From positions 1,178,001-1,242,000 of the forward strand of contig NZ_JABAOB010000001.1 in NCBI RefSeq assembly GCF_012726295.1: a DNA stretch of 64,000 nucleotides. The letters run 5' to 3'. Under the pieces are notes generated by a model. That model was not told where the DNA came from. It ran no database searches and worked only from the letters and a program-made list of their open reading frames with translations. Source of the stretch: Chitinophaga sp. Ak27 (GTDB lineage Bacteria; Bacteroidota; Bacteroidia; Chitinophagales; Chitinophagaceae). Numbering within the stretch: position 1 is the first letter of the stretch; every line of letters begins with the position of its first letter. The translations under genes were made by a program, and so were the position numbers. Shown in pieces: positions 52,938 through 61,545 of the stretch.

Positions 52938-54731
52938 TTACCATCCCGGGTTCTGTATCAGCTCGCGGTCATTGTCTACATCATCGGATGGGATCGGGAA
53001 AAAGTAATGACGTTTATTAAACACACGTGTTTCGAAAGGTACTACTTTCAGAAAATCTGGCAAGTCTGCATTGATGTTCAACCCATAAATAGGGCCATTT
53101 TCTGTTTGCTCTGCTATCTTCCAGCGACGAACATCAAAGAAACGGTTGTTTTCAAAGGCCAGCTCTACGCGGCGTTCTTTACGGATGGCGTCTCTCATAG
53201 CCGCCTGCCCAACAGGCGCTGGCAATGAAGCCGAACCATACTGTGGAATACCCGCTCTTTCCCGGATCAGGTTAATGTATTTCAGCGCGTCCGGGTTGCC
53301 TGGATCAGCTTCATTTACACACTCTGCATAGCTCAGGAAGATTTCCGCCAGGCGGATCAGCATCAGCGTACGACCACCGATATCCCATTTATCTAATCCC
53401 ATAGCTTTGCGCACAATGTAACCGGTAGGCGTGTAATCATTACCCCCTGTTTTTTTACCCGAATTACCTGTGTTATAAAGGCGGGTTACAATATTCGGAT
53501 AACTTTTATTCAGCCAGATGCTGCCATCATAGGTGATGTTTACATAAAACCTGGGCTCGCGGTTTACCCACTGGTTATAGATGCTCTGTGTTACCTTATC
53601 GTTAGGCGCCCTGAAATCGGAATAACCGGTTTTCACATAGCCGGACAACGGATCATCGATGCTTCGGCCATTCTTCATAAAAAAAGCATCTACCATATTC
53701 TGCGTAGCGCCCAAACCACCGCTGCCTCTTACATCCCTCGAATCCTGCCCACTGTGATAAGGCGTCATTTCATACTGGCGGGAGCCAAGAGAGTTATCCG
53801 GGCGGGCCAGGATAACTTCCGGGTTCCAGTCGGTCAGGAATACATCGCGGCAGGAAAGATACGGATCAAAATTACCATTGGCATCATTCTTTGTGAACAG
53901 ATGATAGGTGCCCGGTACAAATTCGTCAATGAAAGCTTTATACGCCGCGGCAGCATCCTTCCATTTTTGGGGATTATAGGTCTGGCCGATCAACTGCTTG
54001 CCATCCTTATTTTTCAGCGCCGCTAGGTCGGTATTCCCATTGTACAAAGGACTGGCGCCATACATCAGGGCATTGGCGCGGAAAGCCAGTGCAATCCCTT
54101 TGGTAATATGTCCCAGCTTATCAGAAGAATAATCTACCGGCAGTACTGCCGCGGCTTTCTGCAATTCGTCTGCTACATAGTTTACACATTCTTCGAAAGA
54201 ATTACGGGGAATTTGCAGGGTGGCGTCTACAGCTACCGGCTTTTCACCCATTAATACAACGGGTCCGTATATACGCATCAGGTAAAAATAGTACATGGCT
54301 CTCAGTGCACGGGCCTGGGCTTTGGCCTGTTCTTTCAGCTCCGGCGTAAGGTCAATGATTTTGTCAGCATTGTCGATAAATACGCTGGCAGCGCGGATAC
54401 CTTTATAGAAGTTTCTCCAGTAATCTCCTACAAAACCTGACTTGGCATCCCAGTTACCAATGTTTACATCGTTCGACTGTACAAAACCCCATACGTAATC
54501 GGCTTCGTCACAACCGCCGGTCCACAACCCGCGGTTGGTATTATCGCCTGGATTACGCTGCCCGAATTCATCAGGAATCCTGCTGTATACGTTGTCGAGG
54601 AAACGCTGGGCTGTGGCCCAGGTACGAAACGTTTCTTCAATGGTTAAGCGGTCGTCTGGCACCTGGTCCAGGTATTTTCTACAGGAAGATAATAATCCTA
54701 TAGCCAGCAAAATATATAATAGCTTTTTCAT
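52938..54731 (-). CDS. SusD/RagB-family outer-membrane lipoprotein
   Basis: 597 aa. Lipobox in MKKLLYILLAIGLLSSC (Cys17). KYLDQVPDDRLTIEETFRTW, ALRAMYYFYLMRIYGPVVLM, FRANALMYGASPLYNGNTDL and the C-terminal RKERRVELAFENNRFFDVRR with YFFPIPSDDVDNDRELIQNP are the hallmarks of the class. It is a surface glycan-binding partner of the SusC encoded 18 bp upstream, and probably recognises the polysaccharide cut by the GH76 enzyme. Confidence 0.96.
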   Translation of the reverse strand: MKKLLYILLAIGLLSSCRKYLDQVPDDRLTIEETFRTWATAQRFLDNVYSRIPDEFGQRNPGDNTNRGLWTGGCDEADYVWGFVQSNDVNIGNWDAKSGFVGDYWRNFYKGIRAASVFIDNADKIIDLTPELKEQAKAQARALRAMYYFYLMRIYGPVVLMGEKPVAVDATLQIPRNSFEECVNYVADELQKAAAVLPVDYSSDKLGHITKGIALAFRANALMYGASPLYNGNTDLAALKNKDGKQLIGQTYNPQKWKDAAAAYKAFIDEFVPGTYHLFTKNDANGNFDPYLSCRDVFLTDWNPEVILARPDNSLGSRQYEMTPYHSGQDSRDVRGSGGLGATQNMVDAFFMKNGRSIDDPLSGYVKTGYSDFRAPNDKVTQSIYNQWVNREPRFYVNITYDGSIWLNKSYPNIVTRLYNTGNSGKKTGGNDYTPTGYIVRKAMGLDKWDIGGRTLMLIRLAEIFLSYAECVNEADPGNPDALKYINLIRERAGIPQYGSASLPAPVGQAAMRDAIRKERRVELAFENNRFFDVRRWKIAEQTENGPIYGLNINADLPDFLKVVPFETRVFNKRHYFFPIPSDDVDNDRELIQNPGW

Positions 54732-54749
54732 GATCAGTGACTTATGTGA

Positions 54750-57700
54750 TTAAAACTTCAGGTTAGCGCCCAACGAAATCGTTCTTACATTAGGATAAGA
54801 CGAGCCGTTATCCGTATTCAGCTCAGGATCCCACAACTTAAACTTGCTGAAGGTGAGCAGGTTGATACCATTGAGATAGATAGCCGCATTCCGGATCCCT
54901 ATGCGCTGTAGCCAGCTGCCAGGGAGGTTATACGCCAGCTGCAACTGTTTCAAACGGATAAAGCTCACATCTTTCACCCACCAGGAGCTGGCCTGTGTAT
55001 TGTTTTTGTTTTCCGCTTCTCCATAAGCGAGCCTTGGATAAAAGGCATCCTGGCGGGGATTGTCTTCTGTCCATCGGTCGGTAGCAATACTGAAGGCGTT
55101 GGTAACCCCACCGCCACCGTTGAAAGGAATCACGGCACTGCCGGATAACAGGCGGTCGGCATCGGATAAGCCCTGGAAGAGGAAAGTGAGATTAAAGCCT
55201 TTATAGCTGATATCGGCGCCGAAACCATATACCACGGCTGGTATATCGCCGCGTCCAATCTTAGTGACGTCGGCAGAGTTGATGATGCCATCGCCATTCA
55301 GGTCTTTATACTTGATATCTCCTGGCTTTACCTGGGAGCGGTCGCCGGGCACTGCGCTTTTATCGATCTCCCCCTGATCTTTAAACAATCCTTCTGCGAT
55401 ATAGCCATAGCGGGCGTTTACATTATTGCCGCGATGCTCCATCCAGGGGTATAGCTGTGGCGGACGGTCATCTTCTATCAGTTTATCCTTATTCCAGGTA
55501 ATGTTGCCCCGCACATTTACGGCCACCTGTCCTATCTTCATACGGTATTCGAGGTTAGCATCCAGTCCCTGGTTATCGACAACGCCCAGGTTACCAAACT
55601 GCTGGTTTTCCAATCCCATAAACATCACGTTGGATGCGCGTTGCAGGAAGATACCGGTACGATGTTCTTTAAATACGTCCAGGTTCACTCTCAGGCGGTC
55701 GCCCAGCACTACCATTTCTACGCCCAGGTCCTGTTTATTGGACACGGACCAGCGTACATCGGTAGCATAGCGGTTAATACTGATACCGCGCCCATTGTCG
55801 ACGAAACCGGTTCCATATTTATAGGTGTTGTCGTTGGTATTCAGGTTGGTAATATACAGAAACCTTTCCCGTGCACTACCCAAGCCTGTGTTACCATTCG
55901 AGTAACGGAACTTCAGGAAGGAGATCGCGTTTTTCAGCGGTTCAAAAAAACGTTCGTTCGATACTACCCAACCCACGCCAATAGCGGGGAAGAAACCATA
56001 ACGATTTTTCGGTGCAAATAATTCTGACCCGTTATAACCGAAATTGAACTCCGCAAAATAGCGGTCATCGTAAGAATAGGCCGCCTTACCCGCAATACCC
56101 AGGTAACGTTCGGGGATAGAATTAATGAAATCGCCCGCCAGTGTATTGGTCTTGTCGCTGGAATAGAACAGTCCCAAACCAGTCACATGATGCTTGCCAA
56201 ACCCGCGATCGTAGTTGATAGCGGCTTCTGTATAAAACTGCCGGCTGGTTTGACGATCATTGTTGGCGTTGTCAAATCCCAGGTAATCATCTCCCACAAA
56301 AGTTTTAATCAGGTTCAGCGAACCATCCGGCTTGTAGGGATTATTCATATCCGGATAATACGTATCCTCTCTCTTGGAACGGATGATATAATTCTGGTTA
56401 TAGGTATCAAACGCAAACATCGCTGTTACCGATAATCCGGGCGTAAGGGCTTTCAGGTCCTGGGTAGCGCGGATATTGGAATACAGCTGGTTTTTAAACT
56501 CATTGCGGTATCCACGGCGGGTCAGGTCTGCGTAGGGGTTACGGAAACCGCCGTTGGCAGATTGTCCTGGTACCAGGTTACCCGGGTACATAATGGGATA
56601 AGCCACCGGAGACGCATCCATGGCGCTCTGGAAGATATCGTGACTGGGAATACCTGGGTAGTTACCATTGGAGAAATATCCCTGTATACCCACATCCAGT
56701 TTGGTTGTTTTAGTGACTTTCAGGTTGAGATTGGACGTGAAGTTATAGCGATTGTACTTTAAGGACGAGTTGTACTTCGATAGCTCGTCTGTTTTTAGGA
56801 AACCACTTTCATTGAAGTAGCCAAGTGATACGTAGTATTGCGCATTTTCCACGCCCCCGCTGGCGTTCAGGTTAGCGCTGCGGGTACGGCCATATTTATT
56901 AAAGACGGCGTCCATCCAGTTTACATCCGGGTATAACAGCGGATCGGCGCCTGCTTTTGTTTTATCAATTTTTTCCTGGGAATAGATAGGATTCTGGTTT
57001 CGACCAGTAGCTGCTTCATTGGCCAGGTTCATATAGGTGATCCCATCCAGCATTTTAGGTCTTTTGGTAAAAGAGTTAACGCCTTCGTTGTAGTCGAAAT
57101 AGATCTGCGGTTTACCTACCTTACCGGTTTTTGTTTTCAGGAGAATAACGCCGTTAGCCCCACGTACGCCATATACGGCCGTTCCGGCAGCATCTTTCAG
57201 GATGGTAAACGATTCAATGTCTTCCGGAGAGATGTTGTTGATGGCCCGTTCTACACCGTCTACCAATACCAGTGGCGTTGATTTGTTGCCGTCGCCAAAG
57301 GTAGCGATACCGCGGATCCAGATGTCGGCGCCGCTTTTGCCGGGCTCGCCGGAGCGCTGAACGCCCACTACACCCGATATGCGGCCTGCCAGCATGGTTG
57401 AAATATCTGATGCCGGCTGTTTAAATTCACTGGCATTGATGGTGGACTGCGCCCCTACCAGGCTTACTTTACGCTGGGTACCGAAACCCACTACGGCTAC
57501 TTCCCCGAGCGATTTGCTGGCCAGTTTCAGTTGCAGGTTGATCACTGTTTGACTTCCTACTGTTACTTCAGCTGTTTCATAGCCTATAAAGCTAAAGGCC
57601 AGTACGGCGTTATCCGGGTTGACCAGGATTTTGTATTTGCCTTCTGCATCGGTGGTGGTCATGGTGCTCACGCCTCTAACGGCTACGCTTACACCGGGGA

Positions 57701-58127
57701 GTGGTTTGCCGGTTTCATCCCTGATGATCCCGGACACCACCACTTCCTGGCGGGCAGGGCTACTAATGGATGATGCCGGCGTATTCAATTTACTGATGAC
57801 AATAATATTATTTACTTCCGCGAACCCCAGCGATTTATGCTGCAATAATTTTTCCAGTACATAGTCGAGTCGCTCATTGGAAAAAGAGTGCCCGTCTATC
57901 TTGTAGGCACTGATCAGTTGCCGGTCGTAGGCAAAGGTAATCTTCGTATGCCGGTGCAAATCGCGCAATGCTGATTCCAGGCTACCGCTTTTCAGGGCGA
58001 TGGTAACGCTGGTTTCATGCAGGATTTGCCCCTGTCCTGCGTATGCCGGCAATAGGGTCGGCGCACAGGTTAGCATTAAAACGATGACCAGCATTCGTTT
58101 TTTAAATTCTTTTACAATTTTCTTCAT
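54750..58127 (-). CDS. SusC-family TonB-dependent transporter with STN domain
   Basis: 1125 aa. Signal peptide (MLVIVLMLTCAPTLLPAYAG after a basic start), STN domain at about 38-115 (VTIALKSGSLESALRDLHRH, LDYVLEKLLQHKSLGFAEV), carboxypeptidase-like domain at about 128-205 (SGIIRDETGKPLPGVSVAVR), plug at about 215-335 (DISTMLAGRISGVVGVQRSG; FTILKDAAGTAVYGVRGANG), then the barrel ending ISLGANLKF. The STN domain ties it to the FecR/ECF pair encoded directly upstream on the same strand. Import of mannan-derived oligosaccharides is inferred from the GH76 gene. Confidence 0.96.
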   Translation of the reverse strand: MKKIVKEFKKRMLVIVLMLTCAPTLLPAYAGQGQILHETSVTIALKSGSLESALRDLHRHTKITFAYDRQLISAYKIDGHSFSNERLDYVLEKLLQHKSLGFAEVNNIIVISKLNTPASSISSPARQEVVVSGIIRDETGKPLPGVSVAVRGVSTMTTTDAEGKYKILVNPDNAVLAFSFIGYETAEVTVGSQTVINLQLKLASKSLGEVAVVGFGTQRKVSLVGAQSTINASEFKQPASDISTMLAGRISGVVGVQRSGEPGKSGADIWIRGIATFGDGNKSTPLVLVDGVERAINNISPEDIESFTILKDAAGTAVYGVRGANGVILLKTKTGKVGKPQIYFDYNEGVNSFTKRPKMLDGITYMNLANEAATGRNQNPIYSQEKIDKTKAGADPLLYPDVNWMDAVFNKYGRTRSANLNASGGVENAQYYVSLGYFNESGFLKTDELSKYNSSLKYNRYNFTSNLNLKVTKTTKLDVGIQGYFSNGNYPGIPSHDIFQSAMDASPVAYPIMYPGNLVPGQSANGGFRNPYADLTRRGYRNEFKNQLYSNIRATQDLKALTPGLSVTAMFAFDTYNQNYIIRSKREDTYYPDMNNPYKPDGSLNLIKTFVGDDYLGFDNANNDRQTSRQFYTEAAINYDRGFGKHHVTGLGLFYSSDKTNTLAGDFINSIPERYLGIAGKAAYSYDDRYFAEFNFGYNGSELFAPKNRYGFFPAIGVGWVVSNERFFEPLKNAISFLKFRYSNGNTGLGSARERFLYITNLNTNDNTYKYGTGFVDNGRGISINRYATDVRWSVSNKQDLGVEMVVLGDRLRVNLDVFKEHRTGIFLQRASNVMFMGLENQQFGNLGVVDNQGLDANLEYRMKIGQVAVNVRGNITWNKDKLIEDDRPPQLYPWMEHRGNNVNARYGYIAEGLFKDQGEIDKSAVPGDRSQVKPGDIKYKDLNGDGIINSADVTKIGRGDIPAVVYGFGADISYKGFNLTFLFQGLSDADRLLSGSAVIPFNGGGGVTNAFSIATDRWTEDNPRQDAFYPRLAYGEAENKNNTQASSWWVKDVSFIRLKQLQLAYNLPGSWLQRIGIRNAAIYLNGINLLTFSKFKLWDPELNTDNGSSYPNVRTISLGANLKF

Positions 58128-58224
58128 ACGTGGTTAGGCATTAATTGTTAGCATTAACAAAAGGTTCCATTTACGTGGCATTGCTGTCTTTTTTTGCGTT
58201 TAGCTTTTGGTTATATATTATTTA

Positions 58225-59163
58225 TTACTCGTAAATCACGGCATGAGGGCCTGCTACCCGCACTTTCAGGTGGTGGATGGCTGCCAGTACCTGTGCGGCT
58301 TTTTCCGGATCCATGCCGGTTGGCAGTTCTGTGGTATACCGGGTTGACTTCACATGGTCTGCCGTGGTGCTGATACTGATACCAAAGTTCTTTTCCATCA
58401 GTATTACCATGTCATCGAACGACACGTCGTTAAATACCAGCCTGCCTTCTTTCCATCCGGGCAAACTTTCATCTACAGAGGCTACTCTCATTTGCCGGTT
58501 CGCTTTATTATAGATGAGCTCCTGGTCGCGCTCCAATACCTGTAGCTGCTCGTGGTTGGTGGCGATGCGCACTTTTCCGGATACCACGCCTACGGTGAGC
58601 GTTTGCATGTCTTTATAGGCGGCTACATTGAAGGAAGTACCAAGTACCGTAGTGCGCACGGGGCCGCTTTCTACGATAAAGGGCAGGTTGGGGTTTGTTT
58701 TCACGTCAAAGAAAGCTTCCCCATCGATGAGTTGCAGGGTTCTTGTCTTGGATAGATCTTCCGGCACCTGGATGGTAGTACCGGCGTTCAGGGCCAATAG
58801 GGAGCCGTCTCCCAGGTGAATGGTAATTCTTTCCCCCACGCGGGTGGTATAAGTGGCATAACGTGGTGCAGTGCTGCGGGAATGAAGCATAAACCAGGTG
58901 GCGCCAGCGCAGGCCAGTAACAATATAACTGCCGCCGCCCTGATCCAGGGCTGCCTGAGATAAAACGTTTTAGCCACTACAATTTGCGGTTGTATACCCT
59001 GCCATATTTCCTGCTTTACCCGGGCCTGCTCTGCTTCGTTCATGTTGGGCAACACATCGGCATCAAAAAGTTGATACCATTGCTCCACCGCCTGTTGCTC
59101 CTCCCCCGAGGTATGCCCCAGCATATATTTCTTAAAGAGTTGTCTGATTTTACTGACTTCCAA
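58225..59163 (-). CDS. FecR-family anti-sigma factor
   Basis: 312 aa. Cytoplasmic N-terminus (IRQLFKKYMLGHTSGEEQQA), one membrane helix at about 73-92 (WIRAAAVILLLACAGATWFM), periplasmic FecR domain (TTRVGERITIHLGDGSLLAL; LIDGEAFFDVKTNPNLPFIV; TTVLGTSFNVAAYKDMQTL), and the C-terminal DUF4974-like part (SFDDMVILMEKNFGISISTT). It links the SusC STN domain to the sigma factor encoded 139 bp upstream. Confidence 0.95.
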   Translation of the reverse strand: MEVSKIRQLFKKYMLGHTSGEEQQAVEQWYQLFDADVLPNMNEAEQARVKQEIWQGIQPQIVVAKTFYLRQPWIRAAAVILLLACAGATWFMLHSRSTAPRYATYTTRVGERITIHLGDGSLLALNAGTTIQVPEDLSKTRTLQLIDGEAFFDVKTNPNLPFIVESGPVRTTVLGTSFNVAAYKDMQTLTVGVVSGKVRIATNHEQLQVLERDQELIYNKANRQMRVASVDESLPGWKEGRLVFNDVSFDDMVILMEKNFGISISTTADHVKSTRYTTELPTGMDPEKAAQVLAAIHHLKVRVAGPHAVIYE

Positions 59164-59302
59164 TGCCTGCGATTTTATTACTTATCTGAAAAAAATTGAT
59201 CTGGTACTAGTCCACTGGAAAAAAAATTTTACCCGCCAGCCTATCGCACATACTTCTCCCCTGGTTGATCACAACCAACGGAACAGGATAGTAAGGAACG
59301 GA

Positions 59303-59893
59303 TTAATGGTGATTATGTACGTGGAAGAACAGGTATAGCAATACCAGGGTCCAATCGCTGGTAGAAGAGGCTTTGAGGGAGGTACGGAGCCTTTTCAGCG
59401 CATCCGTCAGCTGGTTTTTCACCGTTTGCTCCGACAACTGGAGCATACGCGCAATATCTGTAATGGTATGATCATCTTCCCGGCTCAGGCGGAAAATCTG
59501 TTGCATTCGGGCGGGTAGCCGCCCTATCTCCGCTTCAATACGTACTTGCAACTCTTTCGCCTCCAGGGTATCTGCTGCTACTTGATTTTCAAAAGTGTCG
59601 AAAAAACCGGCTCGCTTAATTTCTGTTGCGGTAAATGCATAATGACTGATCACCCGGTACCGGATGGCGGTAAACAGGTACCGTCCCAAATCGCCTTCCT
59701 GTTTCACGCAGATCTCCTGCCTCCTTCTCCACAAAGTGATCATCACCTCCTGCACCATATCTTTTGCCTCATCTTTATCCACCCGCTGGCAAGCCTTTAA
59801 ATAAAGGGCCTGCCAGTATTTATCATAAATAGATTCAAATGCGGCTGTATCATCTTGCCTTATAAGCTGTAGTAAATCACCATCGCCCATCAT
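59303..59893 (-). CDS. ECF RNA polymerase sigma factor
   Basis: 196 aa from the ATG at 59893. The longer frame to 59983 is rejected because its first 13 codons are translated palindromic repeat. Region 2 (AFESIYDKYWQALYLKACQR, EAKDMVQEVMITLWRRRQEI) and region 4 (IGRLPARMQQIFRLSREDDH, TDIARMLQLSEQTVKNQLTD) are intact. The C-terminus is a hydrophobic, His-rich tail (WTLVLLYLFFHVHNHH). First gene of the sigma-fecR-susC-susD-GH76 run on the minus strand. Met at 59890 is an equally possible start. Confidence 0.94.
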   Translation of the reverse strand: MMGDGDLLQLIRQDDTAAFESIYDKYWQALYLKACQRVDKDEAKDMVQEVMITLWRRRQEICVKQEGDLGRYLFTAIRYRVISHYAFTATEIKRAGFFDTFENQVAADTLEAKELQVRIEAEIGRLPARMQQIFRLSREDDHTITDIARMLQLSEQTVKNQLTDALKRLRTSLKASSTSDWTLVLLYLFFHVHNHH

Positions 59894-59951
59894 TATTGCG
59901 CATATTAAGTGGCCAAATACGCCGGAAAAATAGTGATAATCTTTGGGAAAA

Positions 59952-60076
59952 GCGGAATGTTGAAAGCGGAAAGCGGAAAGCAAAAAGCAAAAAGCTATCG
60001 AAGCGAGTGATTATCGCGGATAATTATCCGCATTGGTCATTCGCTTCGATAGCTTTTTACTTTATGCTTTCCGCTT
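59952..60076. repeat. Intergenic palindromic element, copy 2
   Basis: Left flank with the iterated unit GAAAGCGGAAAGCGGAAAGC, then perfect 18-bp arms AAAAAGCTATCGAAGCGA / TCGCTTCGATAGCTTTTT (59989-60006 / 60041-60058), a nested perfect palindrome GCGGATAATTATCCGC (60016-60031), and right flank GCTTTCCGCTTC. Related to copy 1 at 28075. It lies between the susD-like stop at 60078 and the ECF sigma gene and can act as terminator. Confidence 0.75.
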
Positions 60077-60077
60077 C

Positions 60078-61526
60078 TTACTGCTTATCCCACCATACCC
60101 GGCTGCTCAGGTCATCCGGCCCGCCCAGGCGTTGCACGGCTGCATCGTAATGCGCTTTATTCAGTAATGCCTCCCTGGAAGGGTATCCATGACGGCGGGG
60201 AATTTGCCCATCGCGGGTTTGTGCATTGGCAGGTGGCTGTAACCTGGGAAAGCCCGTTCGCCTCCACTCATACCAGGCTTCCCAACCATTGAGGAATAGG
60301 GATACCCATTTCTGCGTACCAATCTGCTCCAGCGCATGGGTTGGGTCGTAAGCTACACCAGGGGTAGCAATGCAGGTGGCATAGGCCGCATCGGAATATA
60401 CGCCAAATTGCTGCAGGGAATATTTAATACCGTTGAGATAATAACCCGCGGCATCTGTATCATTGCCAGGTATCCAGCCCAGCTTCACCGCTTCTGCCAG
60501 GGCAAACTGTACTTCGGCGGCGGTATACACATACACCGGCGACTCTGGCTTACGCATCCCCGCTCCCAACATGGACATAGCGCCAAAGTTGGTATTGATG
60601 ACGCCATAAGGCTGCCCGTGGTATAAACCATCTCCGGCTTTGTCGCCAAACTTCGGCAAACGGGGGTCATTATTGGCCAGCAGCATATCTACCAGCGTTT
60701 TGGACAACGCATAAGGATTATTGTCTACCCGCCAACTGTACGACCAGTAATTTTCATTGTTCTGATCGCCTGCCAGGTAATTGTACACCACATTGTCCTT
60801 ATTATCTGTGATCACACCATCGGCCAGGGCGGCATTAAATTCTGTCTTCCCTTTGGCAGCATCTATTTTCGACAAACGCAGGGCCATCACCAAACGCATG
60901 GTATTGGCAAACTTTTTCCATCTTGACGGGTCACCTCCGAATAAAATATCTCCCTTTACATTTACTCCTCCATCAAACTGCGCGGCTGCCGATTTTAATT
61001 CTTTGAACAGGTCATTGTAAATGTCCTGTTGCCTATCGTAGGCAGGAGTAAGATTATCGTTGCCTTTCAGGGCTTCAAAATAAGGTACGTCTCCCCAACG
61101 ATCGGTCAGGTGTAAAAAGAAATACGCCCGGAGGATACGTGCCACGGCCAGCTGGTTGGCATTGGAGCCAAACGACAGCGCCTGGGCCTTCCTGACAGGA
61201 TCGGAGTTTACGCTGATCACTACCTGCAAATCGTTTAATGCTCCCTGGTAGTAGCCAAAATCCCAGTTACCCTTTACGTATACTCCTTCCCGTTGATAAG
61301 TCATTTCGGATAAATGCTGCGCGTATAAGGGCGCTTCCCGGATAGGGCTACCACTGCTGCCGCCAATGGTCGACGCCATATCCCTGATAACATTGGTGAG
61401 CAGATAGCCGGTATAAGGCTTCGTAGGCATGTTAGGGTTGGTATTAATATCCCCGAAATCGCCCGGCTTACATCCGTACAGTGATAATACCAGCAATAGT
61501 ATATAAGTAATATATTGACGCTTCAT
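60078..61526 (-). CDS. SusD/RagB-like outer-membrane lipoprotein (SusD-like_2 type)
   Basis: 482 aa with lipobox in MKRQYITYILLLVLSLYGC (Cys19). DINTNPNMPTKPYTGYLLTN, YFFLHLTDRWGDVPYFEALK, KFANTMRLVMALRLSKID and the C-terminal GWEAWYEWRRTGFPRLQPP with IPRRHGYPSREALLN match the SusD-like_2 branch, as does the protein at 13967. It is 19 bp after the SusC stop. No hydrolase or sigma gene belongs to this pair within the window. Confidence 0.93.
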   Translation of the reverse strand: MKRQYITYILLLVLSLYGCKPGDFGDINTNPNMPTKPYTGYLLTNVIRDMASTIGGSSGSPIREAPLYAQHLSEMTYQREGVYVKGNWDFGYYQGALNDLQVVISVNSDPVRKAQALSFGSNANQLAVARILRAYFFLHLTDRWGDVPYFEALKGNDNLTPAYDRQQDIYNDLFKELKSAAAQFDGGVNVKGDILFGGDPSRWKKFANTMRLVMALRLSKIDAAKGKTEFNAALADGVITDNKDNVVYNYLAGDQNNENYWSYSWRVDNNPYALSKTLVDMLLANNDPRLPKFGDKAGDGLYHGQPYGVINTNFGAMSMLGAGMRKPESPVYVYTAAEVQFALAEAVKLGWIPGNDTDAAGYYLNGIKYSLQQFGVYSDAAYATCIATPGVAYDPTHALEQIGTQKWVSLFLNGWEAWYEWRRTGFPRLQPPANAQTRDGQIPRRHGYPSREALLNKAHYDAAVQRLGGPDDLSSRVWWDKQ

Positions 61527-61545
61527 AAGTAAATATTTTGATAGC

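Noticed and set aside
59896-60150. 84-codon plus-strand frame across the palindromic element at 60 kb
   Set aside because: The translation simply reads the iterated repeat units (KRKAKSKK-like) and has no independent support.
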